Of a stretch of DNA of 64,000 nucleotides, positions 37,601 to 49,517 are shown in pieces. Location: NCBI RefSeq assembly GCF_023278565.1, contig NC_064675.1:1178001-1242000 (forward strand). Reading direction: 5' to 3'. This DNA comes from Colletotrichum lupini (lineage: Eukaryota > Ascomycota > Sordariomycetes > Glomerellales > Glomerellaceae). Made by a program: the position numbers and the translations under genes. Each line of letters opens with the position of its first letter. Within the stretch, counting starts at the first letter, position 1. Under the pieces are notes generated by a model, which had not been told where the DNA came from, ran no database searches, and saw only the letters and a program-made list of their open reading frames with translations.

Positions 37601-38181
37601 GAAAACGAGCTGCCTCATCAAGCCTAAACACACTTCATACCCGCCGGGTCCACTTGTAGAAAGGTGCCAAGACCTGCAAGGCAGCGGCACCCAGGTCCGC
37701 GCCGTCATGTCAGCGGATGCGACGCAGGCACAGAAGGTCATGGCAAGGGTACCACACTACTCGTGGAAACGAGTTCGTGCTGGATTTTCCCGGTTCTGCA
37801 GCCACCTTTGCTTTCAGGCAATTCCTTAGGGCGCGCATGCAGGTCACCACCCCACCAATCCTCGTCTCATGTTCCCGGGCGGTTCATCCGAGGGGGGATC
37901 CCTCCATCTCTTTCCAATCTGGGGATGCAGCTGCAGGTAAATGGGACACTTTGACTACAGAGGACGATCAGCCTCACGGGGAAATGAAGGGCAGAGAACT
38001 GGTGGGTTCGGGACAAATATGGCGCGAGAGACCGTCCGTCTTGGTGTCCTACATATTGAGTGGCCCAAGGCTTCCTTCCCGCGAATCCCTTGGGAGCTTT
38101 CAGGAACCTGTATGCGTACCTCTCTTTCATTCGTTTTCGTCAGTCTTTTCCTCGATCATTAAACACACCCTTGCACATATC
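34622..38181. other. 3.6 kb intergenic region
   Basis: No frame with a recognisable domain on either strand. 36050-37500 is moderately AT-rich and could be an old decayed repeat, but no paired repeat was found. The open frame running into the pectate-lyase gene from 37717 is upstream sequence; the signal peptide places the start at 38182. Confidence 0.5.
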
Positions 38182-40687
38182 ATGAAGGGCATATTCAAGG
38201 CCCTGGCCACGGCGGTGCTCGCCACGGCCTCGCTGGCTCAGGAGTCGGCCCCGCCCTCGGCCTCGGCTTCGGCGTCCGCCGGGTCACCGCAGCCGTCTTC
38301 GGGCGCGCTCCCCGCCGTAGCACCCATCCGGCTCCGCCTCAACCCGGCCAATGTCCGGAACCTCGTCGACTCGGACTTCATCACCTGGACGATCCCCGGC
38401 TCCTCCAAAGCTAACATTACGGTCGCCAACATCACTGAGAGCGACGTCACCTTCACCCTCGCCGCGGGCAACGGCTCTGAGCTGGCGGGCAACTACTACA
38501 AGTACCAGTACACGCGCATCCTCTCCTCCTTGGGCGAGCGCATTGTCAACGAGGGCATTAGCAACTCCAACAAGGATGGCTCACCGATCACGCTCACGAT
38601 CAAGGGTCTCGTGCCGGGCAACCACAGCCTGCTGACATGGCACAACGCCTGGGACGCCCTCAACGAAACGGCGACGATCGACATTTCCGTCAACGGACAG
38701 ACTGATCTGACGGCCGTCAAGCAGTCTGCGCGCGTGGACAACATCTGGCAGGCCGCGACCTCGTATCTGACGTTCGAAGTTACATCCGCGACGCAGGAGA
38801 CCAAGATCGTCTACACCCCGGGCAGCGGCGGCGACAAGCGGGCTTTCCTCAACGGGTTCGAGGTCGATGCCCCGTCGATGCAGAACCAGATCAGCTTCCC
38901 TACGCCCAAGCACCGCGACGAGCGCATCGAGGTTGCGGCGGACGACAGCGTCACTGCTACTTGGCGCTTATTGCATTGAAACCTACTAACATCATCTACA
39001 GTCGCTTCGCCCGCGGTGGCCGCGGCGGCAAAGTCATCAAGGTGACCAGCCTCGAAGACAGCGAAGCCGAAGGCACCCTCCGTTATGCCCTGACCATCGC
39101 CAAGGGCCCGCGCATCGTTGTCTTCGACGTCGGTGGCGTTATCACCACCACCTCCCGCATGTCCGTCAACGACCAGTACATCACCCTCGCCGGCCAGACC
39201 GCGCCGGGCAAGGGCATCGTCATCCAGGGTAACCCACTCGGCCTGACCGGCGCGTCCGACATCATCTTCCGCCACATGCGCGTGCGGCCTGGCAAAATCT
39301 CTGGGCAGACTATCGACGGAATGGGTATGCAGGGTTCAAACCACTGTATCTTCGACCGCTGCTCTATGGTATGTTCACTTCTAAACGCCACGAGAGGATA
39401 TGTTGTTGATAGACGATGAATAGGGCTGGACGATCGACGAGGCTTTCAGCTCGCGGTCTGCTTGGAACATCACCTTCCAGCGCAATATGATCTCGGAACC
39501 TCTCAACGTCGCCGGCCACAAGAACTACCCCAACGGCACTGCTCACGGCTATAGCGCCACAATTGGCGGAGACGTCGGATCTTTCCATCACAACTTGCTC
39601 GCCCACGCCGAGGGTCGTAGCTGGAGCATGGGCGGCGGTGTTGACGACAATGCTGCGTTTGCCGGCCAGCTTGACATTCGCAACAACGTCGTCTATAACT
39701 TTGGTATGTGACACACGCGTTATGAAGAAGATTTAGAGATTTTAACATGTACAGGTGGCCGTGCTACCGATGGCGGTGCGAAGAAGGTCAACTTTGTAGG
39801 AAATTATTACAAGCATGGGCCGGCCTCCACGCTTCCCTACGCCCTCAGAGCACAGGTATGGAAGTTATTCACAACACGAAATATCCCTACCGCTAACATG
39901 ATACATACAGTACGAGGACAACATGCCCGGCATGCAACAGTACTACTGCGCCGGAAACTCCATGCCTGGCTTCTTCGACCAGGACTCAGTCCAGTACCCC
40001 TCTGGCGACGGCACCGCCACAAAGAACACCACAATCGCCTGCTGGGCCGACGTCAGCTTCGAGCCGGCCCCGACCTACCAAAAGTTCTTCGATAAGGAGT
40101 TCTTCGAGCCCCACGTCGAGACGCAGCCCTCGACCGAGGCTTACAAGCGCGTGCTCTCTGACAGCGGCGCCAGCCAGCCCGTCCGCGACATCCACGACGC
40201 CCGTATCGTCAACGAGACGGCCACGGGAACCGCCACCTACGTCGGCTCCGTGTCGGGCAAGAAGGGCCTCATTGACGACCCTAAGGACGCGGGCGGGCTC
40301 GAGGATTTCCCTACTGTTACGCGCGCAGCCAGCTGGGATGCTGATGGAGACGGTATTGCGGATTGGTGGGATGGGTCAACTGGTGGTGATGGGTACACTC
40401 CCATCGAGGGGTATCTCAACTTCATGGCTGATCCTCACGCGTACGTTTCGCCTTCCAAGTCTATCGAGGTTGACCTTGCTGCTCTGGCTCTGGGATTCAA
40501 GGAGCCTACGTTTACGGTTTCTGGGGCAAAGAAGGGAGGGGTTACTGTCATTGGGGGTAAGGCTACGTATGCTGCTGGCGCTGAGGCTGGTATTGATCAT
40601 CTTGAGATCAGTATCAAGGACAGCGAGGGGAGCACGTGGACCCGGTCATTTGGTGTCGCCATCTTTGCCGGTGCGGAGGAGGCCTGA
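38182..40687 (+). pseudogene. Secreted PL1-like pectate lyase, possibly disrupted at the first junction
   Basis: The signal peptide MKGIFKALATAVLATASLA starts at 38182. Exon 1 encodes a secreted beta-rich N-terminal module. The catalytic part runs 39002-39368, 39424-39703, 39755-39855 and 39911-40687 across three good GT-AG introns. It contains the parallel-beta-helix hallmarks RFARGGRGGKV, TLAGQTAPGKG, DIIFRHMRVRPG, CIFDRCSM-GWTIDEAFSS and GSFHHNLLAHAEGR of the pectate-lyase family that cleaves de-esterified pectin. The problem is the first join: exon 1 runs to a TGA at 38977, a branch site and CTACAG acceptor are present at 38986-39001, but no consensus GT donor in the needed phase precedes them; the GT at 38950 gives the wrong frame. 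Either an unusual donor is used or a deletion removed a linker plus donor. Confidence 0.65.
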
Positions 40688-41175
40688 GTGAGCGCACACA
40701 GAGCGCCACCATACACTTCAATTCTTTAGTTAAAATATGTTCACCCTAGATGCGTGGTGGCCAAGCCATCACCAACCATTTCTTCCCAGATGTTGCTCAC
40801 TCTTCGGGCACTATACAGCCTGGCTGCTGCGATTATGTTCGTCGTCTCCCGCATCTCACATCGTCATTTTTTTCACCATCAAGCGCTGGCATCATAAGAC
40901 CGAAACAATTTATTCCCAACTTTTGATTAAAGTACCTTGTCTGTATCCCTGAGGCCCAGTAGAAGAATCGAAGTCTACCCCGCATAACTCATTACATAAA
41001 ATCCTATCCCCCCGATGCATAACGCTATGCTTCATGTATAACACTTATAAACCGGGCACTACAAAAACAAAAAGAAGAATAGGCTGCTGGCCTCAATGGA
41101 GAGTACATGTTTGTTGCCGCCGCTGCTAGTATAGCTACTTTTGGCCTTGGCTAAGTCCGCGTCTCAAAGACAGAC
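40688..41175. other. Intergenic, convergent 3' ends
   Basis: 488 bp between the converging pectate-lyase and wall-protein genes. Nothing recognisable. Confidence 0.5.
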
Positions 41176-42282
41176 CTAGGTAGAGGTAGGCTCGGCGCTG
41201 AGGACCAGACGAGCAAACTTGTTGCAGTTGCCGGTGCGAGAGTCGCAGGTAGGCTGGGCAGCCAGGCAGGTAATGGTGGAAACCGTGTAGGTGGAGTACT
41301 TGGGCGCGACGCTCGCCGTCTGGGTGCGCGTGATATAGGCATAGCGGTACAGGCAGACGCTCTGGTCAGCAGGAACGGTGGCCGTCTGCGTGATCGTAGC
41401 CGTGGCCGTCTCCGTGACGGAGGCAGTGATGGTGGCGTTGACAACCTCGGTGCGGTAAGCCGTGGTGGGCACGATCTCAGTGGAGTAGATGGTCGTAGGA
41501 ACCGTGGCGATATTGTACTGGGTGGACTCAACGGTGGCGACTTCCGTCTCGTAGACCGTGGTGTCGACGACGGCGGTGGCGGTGGTGTAGACGGTGCTTC
41601 CGAGGGTGGTGATCTCGTTGACGGTAGAGACGCGGGTTTCGGTGGTGTACTCGGTCGCGTAGACGACTGTGGGCACGGTGGTGGTCTCGTCGAGGTAGAC
41701 GGTGGAGTAGGCCGTGGAGGTGGAGTACTCGGTGGAGGGGAGAGTGGTGACGTCCAGGACGGTGGAGTGGATGGTAGACGGCTCGCCGGTGACGGTAGGA
41801 GTGACGGTGACGGTCTCAGAGGCCTCTACCGTGGCACGAGCGGTGCGGGTGAGGGTAGTAGTGGATGCGGTGGTGCGAACGGTGGCCGTGAGGACGAGGG
41901 TCTGGACGGCTGCCGTGGTGCGAGAGGTGTAGGTCAGGGCGAGGGTGGTGGTGGAGGCAGTGGTGCGCTGGGTGTAGGTGAGAGTGAGGTTCTCAGTGGC
42001 GATGGTGGTGCGAGAGGTGGCCGTGTAGGTCTTGCTCTCAGTGGTGACGGTGGTCTTGATGGTCTTAGTGACGGAGGTGGTGGTGTCAATGACGGCGGTG
42101 ATGGCCTTGTCGCTGAGACCGCTGGCCACGGAGGCAGGAATGGAGCCATCGCCGTCGTTGACGGCGACTGCGGCGGAGGCAGTGATGGCGGCATCTGCGG
42201 CTGCAGAGGTGCCGGAGATGGCTGCGGCCGAGACCATGCCCGCGATGGGGAGGAGGCTGACGAGAGACTTGATGAAATGCAT
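41176..42282 (-). CDS. Secreted Thr/Val-rich cell-wall protein
   Basis: 368 aa from the ATG at 42282, chosen because MHFIKSLVSLLPIAGMVSA is a good signal peptide; the frame is open eight codons further up. The body (residues ~60-300) is a degenerate array of Thr-rich strands with TTT, TVT, TYT and STVY/TxYxT blocks every ~10-15 residues, like Thr-rich adhesins and wall mannoproteins that are heavily O-mannosylated. A Cys-containing C-terminal portion (CLYRYAYITRTQ; CLAAQPTCDSRTGNC) follows. No GPI signal is seen; it ends in AEPTST. A wall structural or adhesion role is inferred from composition only. Confidence 0.8.
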   Translation of the reverse strand: MHFIKSLVSLLPIAGMVSAAAISGTSAAADAAITASAAVAVNDGDGSIPASVASGLSDKAITAVIDTTTSVTKTIKTTVTTESKTYTATSRTTIATENLTLTYTQRTTASTTTLALTYTSRTTAAVQTLVLTATVRTTASTTTLTRTARATVEASETVTVTPTVTGEPSTIHSTVLDVTTLPSTEYSTSTAYSTVYLDETTTVPTVVYATEYTTETRVSTVNEITTLGSTVYTTATAVVDTTVYETEVATVESTQYNIATVPTTIYSTEIVPTTAYRTEVVNATITASVTETATATITQTATVPADQSVCLYRYAYITRTQTASVAPKYSTYTVSTITCLAAQPTCDSRTGNCNKFARLVLSAEPTST

Positions 42283-44167
42283 TGTTATGAGGTGCGTTTT
42301 GTGCAAGTGAGCGACAGAAGTGAGTGACTGTAGGTGGGAAAAGAGTGGAATCTCGCAGGAAGCAAGTTGTGGGAAAGAGTGTGGGAGAGTGAGTGAGGGC
42401 TCGGTGACTGGCAGTGGTCTGAAGAGGCTGATGAGGATGAAAGATTGTGAGTATGCTCGACGATGTTCTGGTTATTATATGATGTTGAAGGTGTTGTCAG
42501 AGATGGTCTAGAACTTGGACCCTGAATCCACGAGCCTCTCACAAGATTGTTCTCCGATTTCGCCTTTGCAGCTGACATGGCATTGCGAGTCAATGTTGAG
42601 GAAATGGCATGAGGCTTGCGTGGGAACGGTGACTATCGCTCGATAGCTTACGACACACATGCGGTGATTCCGTGGTCCGCACTGGCGGTGGACCACTTTG
42701 ACTTCCCCATATTGAGATGGTAGAATGGCTGGTGACCTGACACGTTGATGGACTTGGCATGTGTAAGTCAAGGCCCAGGGCCTAGCTTGGGAAACGTTGT
42801 TGATGGTCCTTCGCACATGAGCCAGTAAGATCTTGGAGGCGAATCTGAGGCTGGAAAAAGATAGCCTCCGCTAGGAATTAGCTTGCCGTTGCGCTGGTAT
42901 CGTAAGAGAAGGCGATGCCTCATCAAGGAAAAGTCATCTCCGAGATTGTGGAAAAGAAAAAGTCGGTGGATATCGTCCTTCGCGGGCTACCGGGCCCAAG
43001 TCTCCGGAGCCTGCTACTTTGAACGTAGCTGTGGCAGCTACTATGCCATTCTGGTCTAATCTCAATTTTGGCATAAGGCGACGTTTTCTTGTTCATGTGC
43101 TGACCTTTATGGCGCAGTTGTTAGTTCACTAGTCTTGTTCGGAGAGGTTTCCCAACGGAGCGGGAAATTGGGGGCGGGAAGTCAAAAAAAAGCCGCGGAG
43201 GGCTCCGTCCGGGCGGCACGCGGGATGGGGACTGCGGCCGGCAATACGTACTCACTCGTTATGTGCATAAACCATCTAAGCCAAAAGGCGTATAGTATAC
43301 TCCCCTCCTTTCTTCACGCCTAGATCCAGCACACCAGGGGTTGACTCAGGAGAAGAAAAGAAACGGCACCAACTTAGCTTCAATTCTGGTTAGACCTGAG
43401 TCGCCGAGCCGCGTGTCTTGAAGCTAAAATGTTAACATGGACCCCTGTTGCTGCGCAGATATGTTCCCCAGCACCCCCGGACTAAGCTTCTTCGGCTACC
43501 TGTGGCTTGAGGCACTCCGCGCTTGACGACTAGTTCCTTCAGCTCATAAACAGCAACTGCAGGCTCTTGATTGTTAAGCACTGCATCAATGCCTGCCGGG
43601 TTCCTGCATGTGATGTATTGATAGAAAGTGAATAGTGGCATGAGCACAGACATAGCCTAAGAGGACGCTTCTGCTATGGACTTCACTGACAAGACCGAAA
43701 ATTGATAACTTAAGCGAATTTTTGAATTGCGGTCCATGAAAGTGCTGACAGTGTTGGTCTGTGAGCTCACGTATGGCTTACATGGAATTTTCGTCTCGGA
43801 TTATTACGGCTAAACTTGGTGCATGCAGTGATCTTGCGATACCAGATGGTGAACTCCTGAGAAGCATCGAATGTAGACAAGAGAATGCCACGACTTTATG
43901 CAGGCGCCCTAAGTGCGTAGCTTCGTTTTTGACTATCGTTCAGGAGCACAGAGAGTTTGAATATGTACAATGAATTTTATGAAAATTACAACTCCTCCAT
44001 GTACCAAGTCTAAGCACATTATCTACGCAGTATCTTTTCGGGGCAAAATACAAAAATAAAATCAACAGGAATGAATTAGGTGACTCATGTCTAAGAATAG
44101 AATGGTGAAATGGATGATTAGAAGGTCCAAACATGCCTTCAGGTGAATCATATGCCAAAGTTGTGGC
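42283..44167. other. 1.9 kb intergenic region
   Basis: Promoter side of the wall-protein gene and 3' side of the GT2 gene. No convincing frame, RNA or repeat. Confidence 0.5.
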
Positions 44168-46180
44168 TTAGAGCACTTCTGGCGGCGAGGGAGGCCGAGA
44201 GATGGGGCTTTCCGGCCTCTCAGCGCCGCCTTTGCCCTCTTCTGCCTCTGAGAGCTTATCTTTGGGAACAGGAGGCGGTGCAGCAGACGATGCGGTGACG
44301 CCAGACATGCCCCAAACAGCGTTGCCGAGATTCTTGGCAACAGCTGAGAAGATGATGATGGACATGAACGGCGAGACGAGCTTGTTGACAAAGAATCCGA
44401 GAATAATCTTGTGGGCGCGCTGGCGCAGAGCTGGCTCAACAGCCAAGCAGACACAAAACCAGATAACGGGGAATTGGCCCACCACAAGCAGCGGGAGAAT
44501 ATCCCAAGGGTTGAAAGCCTGGATGAGCGCGCGAATGAAGAGGATTGTGTTGAGGACGCGATAGTACACCAGCGTCTGCCGGGCAATGTCAATGGCAGCA
44601 GCGATTCGCGTGATGAGGATCATGTTCTCGCCGCCGCAGTAGAAGTAGTTGTTGAAGTAGGCGTTGGAACCCCACCGCCGGCGCTGGTGGACGTAGTGCT
44701 TGAAGGACTGCGGCGCGACTGTCTCGGAGACGGCGTCGGGCACAAAGATTGTCTGCAGCTTGGAGGACTGGCTGAGCATGCAGTACGTCAGACGACGGTC
44801 GGTGCCGAGGTTCTGGACTTGGTGGTGGACGACCCAGTCTTCCTTGACGGGGCGCGCATATTTGGCGATGGCGCCGGCCATCTCCTCGCGGACGGCGACC
44901 ATGGTGACGCAGCCGGGGAGGCAGGTGACTTTTCCGATGAAGCCTTCTGCGCGACGCCGAACGAACTGACCAAAGGTGTACTGCAGCTGCTGGTAGAGGT
45001 TCCAGAAAGACCACTCGTAGCCCGGCTCGAGCTCGACGAGGACGATGCCGCAGCTGGCGATGGCGTTCTTTTCGCGGGCGAGGGCGTTGGCGAGCTTGGC
45101 GACGCAACCTTGGTGGATGACGGAGTCGGCGTCTGTGCAAAAAACCATGTCAAAGTTCTTGAAGCCGGTGCCCTCGGTCAGAGGCGGGAGAATGGTGCGC
45201 CAGATTTCTTCGCGGAGGAGGCGGGTGTATGTGGGCATGTTCTCTCGGGGGGCGTTGAAGAGGTCGTGGGTGAGGATGAGGGAGTCCTTCTTGCCGCTAT
45301 TCTTGACCTTTTCGATGACGATGACGGGCACGTCCTGCATGAAGCCGGCGGTAATTTTGAGTGTACCCTTTTTGTACTTAAGAGAGTGGTAGGGGCGTTC
45401 AATGTCGACAACGATGCGGGAGAACTCGCGCTTAATGTTGCGCGGCTTTCCGTCCAAGACGATGCACATGACTTGTTTGTGCGGCTCGCAGCCATTGTCG
45501 CGGAGAGAGTAGACCGTCTTGATTAGTTGCTCCTCGCTCTCCGAGTAAGCTGGGATCAGCGAGAGAATCCATCGTTGGGAGACGGGGGCAGGTGGGCGAA
45601 AGTGCTTGTAGATAGATGTTCCGATGAGGCAGATGAGGGAGAGCAGCGAGGACAGGAAATCCTTGCACTTGACGAACAGAATGAAAACGAGTGTCGCCAA
45701 GCCGGTGTTGCCAAAGCATGCAACGGCAGCAAGTGCGATGTTGAGACAAAAGACGATGAGGATGAATGCAATTCGCTGCATTGTCAACTCTCTTGGGGTG
45801 AGCTTCTTGTTGGGGTTCAGGGGATCCGAGAGGATTGGCCAGCCGTAGTCGGTGACGAACTTTGACGGCTTCTCGGCTTGGCCAACATCTTGGCTGAGGG
45901 TGCTTCTGCCTCCGCTTGTCTTGCGTCTTCCGCTTACGTTGGAGTCCCTGGATGAGATGGACGTCCGGGGTGAATTGGGTCTGCTGTCGCTGGCGGCAGA
46001 GTAGGCATCCCACTCTCCTTGACTTCTCCAGGAGTTGGGTGTTCCGGGACGAAACACACGGGAAGGAGGCCGCTCAGATGTTGCAAATTGTGTGCTAAGT
46101 CTCTGTGATAGAGTCTTTACAGTCCAACGCTTTTCATCTGTATGCACAGGCTGTGGGCGGGAAATTTCTGGGTGACCCAT
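44168..46180 (-). CDS. Divergent chitin-synthase-like glycosyltransferase (GT2)
   Basis: 670 aa, single exon. A Ser/Arg-rich cytoplasmic N-terminus (1-130) is followed by two hydrophobic spans (~136-190). The GT-A catalytic domain has WILSLIPAYSESEEQL (204-219), CTDADS (348-353), VTCLPGC (418-424), TDRRLT (460-465; chitin synthases usually have GEDRxLT) and QRRRW (499-503), then about three C-terminal membrane spans (~534-615) and a Pro/Ser tail. QRRRW with VTCLPGC marks a processive chitin-synthase-type enzyme using UDP-sugars at the membrane. It is shorter than class I-V enzymes and lacks their N-terminal conserved domain, so the polymer need not be plain chitin. A nucleotide-sugar dehydrogenase lies 3.3 kb away. 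Confidence 0.85.
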   Translation of the reverse strand: MGHPEISRPQPVHTDEKRWTVKTLSQRLSTQFATSERPPSRVFRPGTPNSWRSQGEWDAYSAASDSRPNSPRTSISSRDSNVSGRRKTSGGRSTLSQDVGQAEKPSKFVTDYGWPILSDPLNPNKKLTPRELTMQRIAFILIVFCLNIALAAVACFGNTGLATLVFILFVKCKDFLSSLLSLICLIGTSIYKHFRPPAPVSQRWILSLIPAYSESEEQLIKTVYSLRDNGCEPHKQVMCIVLDGKPRNIKREFSRIVVDIERPYHSLKYKKGTLKITAGFMQDVPVIVIEKVKNSGKKDSLILTHDLFNAPRENMPTYTRLLREEIWRTILPPLTEGTGFKNFDMVFCTDADSVIHQGCVAKLANALAREKNAIASCGIVLVELEPGYEWSFWNLYQQLQYTFGQFVRRRAEGFIGKVTCLPGCVTMVAVREEMAGAIAKYARPVKEDWVVHHQVQNLGTDRRLTYCMLSQSSKLQTIFVPDAVSETVAPQSFKHYVHQRRRWGSNAYFNNYFYCGGENMILITRIAAAIDIARQTLVYYRVLNTILFIRALIQAFNPWDILPLLVVGQFPVIWFCVCLAVEPALRQRAHKIILGFFVNKLVSPFMSIIIFSAVAKNLGNAVWGMSGVTASSAAPPPVPKDKLSEAEEGKGGAERPESPISRPPSPPEVL

Positions 46181-49100
46181 GGTGTCCTGAATAGCTTCAC
46201 TTTCGGGATTTGAGTGATACTGTGGACATTAGACACACTTTACGTGGTACTGAGCTATACTCAGAACGTAGCGAGCGGAAGCGTCCGATGAGTTCAGGAT
46301 GGTAGAGAGAATGGACAGGATACAGAGTATCCTTGTGAAAGAATGGCACCGACAATACGTCGGGAGTAAAGACTGGACACCACGAATGGCGAGGATTGTT
46401 GGATGTGAAGCTCAGGATGAGGATGCAACAAGAGAGAAAGAGTAGAAAGGAAACATCTCGGACTTTGCAAGAAGGCACACTTTTGATCGACTTGATCGGG
46501 GTGATTGCCGCCCCCATAGCTGCCCTCTCGTCGAGGCCCTGGAGCTTTCCATGCGAGCTCAGATCCACTAGCCTGAGCAAAATCTTGGTATTGAGGCATG
46601 TAAGATTACCCATCATCAGCTCCGGCATGACGCGGCAGAACATCGAGGGACTGCGAGGACCAAATCAGGTAGTCTGTGGTAGCTTCGGCTGCCAGGTTGC
46701 TGTTGACCCAAGACCTTGGGACAGGAATACAACTGATTCCTAATGAGGCCAAGAAGCCGATTGTGTCAGAGTCAGGACTCCATACTTTGCGGCCCTAGCT
46801 CTTCCACCGCTGTCAGTCTGGGAATATACCGCAGCCTTCCGCATTCGAGCGGGCAGAGAGGTGGCCCTCAGTGTGACTGATTGGCTGTAGTACGGCAACA
46901 AAATCTCTTCGTCAGCCAAATGTCTGAGCACCTTACAAGATGCCTGTGGTCTATGAAGCTGTACCCAGGTAACATCTAGTAGACAGCCTGCCAAGATTGT
47001 GGAAATTCCCCAACACAGACTAGCTTCAGCCAGCGACTCGAGAAAATCGGATAATAACGTCGGCAGCAGTATACCACTTCGGAAAGTGCATAAAGTAAAC
47101 ATCGCAGGTCCGGTTCCTGGTATTAGCCCCGGGATTGCTGGTGTTGAGACGCTGGACACAAGTTAGCCGCAGGCGGCTGAGGGACTATGCATCAATAAGG
47201 ATCTGTGTAGTTCCTTTCCGTTAGCACCAATATGCTCGTAGGGGTCTGAAGCAGCTACGAATAGGGTCGAGAAAACTTTCCGCAATCCACGCCACCAAGC
47301 TTGGATTAAGCTTAAATGCCAAGGCCCTAAGTCAAGCCATGGCCGATGGAATATGATGACCTTAGGCAATATCCAGGGATCCCGCGTGTGGCTTTCAGCC
47401 CCCAATCTCGAAGCACATTAGCGCCCCGGCGACAGGAGTTGTGAAAATTTGCTGCAATTGCGCAATCGCCTTCCACATCGCCATTAGAAGTCTGGCCTCT
47501 TTTGCCCTCGACGTCTTGCTAGTGCTCTTTTTGCCCACTTTCCGGTCTCTTGGACGGAAGCATTGGAAGAAGGCATACGCAGTACTGTGTTTGACGCCAG
47601 TACATATGTGTCAAAGCGTATTGTCAGTCGGCCGGAATTGTCCGATGGAACAGGTATGCTGTTCATGTCGTCTTGTAGGGCACGCCGAACTTATTCATGT
47701 TACTTGACGATACAACAGCTCCATGATGTATTTTGATCCGGAGTCATAAAGTATTCGATATAAAAGTAAAGAGATCTGGACCCCAGATGCAGGTCCAGAC
47801 CCTGAAGCTTGGCTGGATCTTGGGGAATCTCTTGACTGCGCTGATCATATCATTTGCTGGGATAGACGTGAGACAAGACCCTCCAGGAAAGGGACGAAGG
47901 ATTCGGGACGGGCCCCAAACCTCTGGGAATGGGTTATCTGGGGGACATTGTTTTACTGCCGGCGATGCCAAGTGTCATCAAACCTTTTGCTTTTAACGGC
48001 TACTAGTTGCGAAAGCTGTGACTGGCTAGCTGGCAGCCTTACCTCGGAGCCCTTGTGCTTGTCAACCGCTCAGGGACGTTCAGCACAGTCACTGCAGTCT
48101 TGGCAGCTGACAATGCCGGAATATGCCTGTTCAGTTGATTGAAGCTGAATGATACATTATGGTTCTCATATCCATGTTCTTGAGGCAATGGAGAACGTAT
48201 GGAGTACAGTACCGAGCCTAAGCTCAACGGTCCGCAGGAAGAAACTAGATGAAGTCACGAACAATGGAATCGGGACAAGTCGAAGCAACGGCCGACGGCG
48301 TTGCCGTAAGCCTTGATTTGATCAAGAGACACGATCTTAGTCAACGGACGTTGCATGAAGATAACTGCAGAGAAAAGGAGTTGACGCAGGAACGAGACAG
48401 AAAAAAGGAATACTAGGGGCGCCATGTGGCTTGCCTGCCGCGCTTGTCGTGAAAGGTGTGTTCACCGGGACTTAGCACTCTACGCTCTAGTTGCATATGC
48501 GGTCTATCACTTGCCTCCTCGCTTAGACGACTTTGCTCCTGACTCCGCCCCCTCAACATCCGCCTTTCAACTTCCTCCACACCACATGCTTCCGCCCACA
48601 CCCCGGACTAGAACAATTCACTAATAAGCTTTATGTGGACTCTCATGAGTATTCTCCTTCACACCATCAACTGCCGCCTCCCAAATAGGTAATGAGGCTG
48701 AACATATACCTGCGTCGTTCCCCAATTCTTTCCCCTGGAAGAGTGGCATTCGGTACTTCCCGATCAAGAACTCGGTTTGCCATGGATGGGGATACCATAC
48801 AATATGGATTCGAATACCATGGATGCCACTAATACGATCCACACAGATAAGGAAAAGAAAGAAGAGGCGAACTGTGCTCAGGTGCAAATGAGTCCGTCAA
48901 CCATTGACGGTTGACACAATCAGCATTTGCAACACGGTGCTGACAACACCGAAATCTCTCATCTTTGGCGGTACGCTATTGCAACAATGTACGTACGCTT
49001 CTGCCAAGATCCACTACCGGAACTGGGCCATGAGGCTGAACAGCGTTATTTTCTGTTGCCCCCTAATTTCACGATGCAGAGGTTTTCAACTTCATGGCGT

Positions 49101-49517
49101 ATTCTCGGTCTGGTATTCCGTATTGGGAATGGCAAGAGCTTGATGATTCCACCGTACTCGTCCGGATCTGTTCGCTACGTTCATCGGGCATTCAACCGAT
49201 TGCGCGGAGGAGGAAATTTGCATCACATCTTGGCAGGAGTGAGCAGAGCTGGGAAAACTTTGATGGAGATCTTTACGCAACTTCATTTTGCATCCGATTC
49301 CAATCCCTTTTCCAGCCTCAAAGATTTCCATATAATCCCACCTTCGAGTCCGCATCTACACATTCCTATTCCTCATCCACTCCCACAAGATCATAGAAGA
49401 ACATCATCTCCAGAAGTCCGATTCGATAGAGAACTCTAGTTGTGATACTTCTTCCTCATCTGTCTCTTTCACTTCGACTTCGCTTCCTTCTCATTATTTG
49501 CATAATAACTCTTCAAA
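46181..49517. other. 3.3 kb divergent intergenic region
   Basis: Separates the minus-strand GT2 gene from the plus-strand dehydrogenase gene, so it holds both promoters. Several frames of 60-170 codons occur on both strands, none with a start context, domain or compositional support. No repeat found. Confidence 0.5.

Noticed and set aside
41767..42327. Gly/Asp-rich plus-strand frame of 186 codons
   Set aside because: Antisense to the repetitive Thr-rich wall-protein gene, so the repetition is a mirror of that gene.
44411..45526. 371-codon plus-strand frame
   Set aside because: Exactly antisense to the GT2 gene; its length comes from GC-rich codons of the real gene.
48927..49439. 170-codon plus-strand frame upstream of the dehydrogenase
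   Set aside because: No recognisable domain; overlaps other frames and probably lies in the promoter or 5' UTR.
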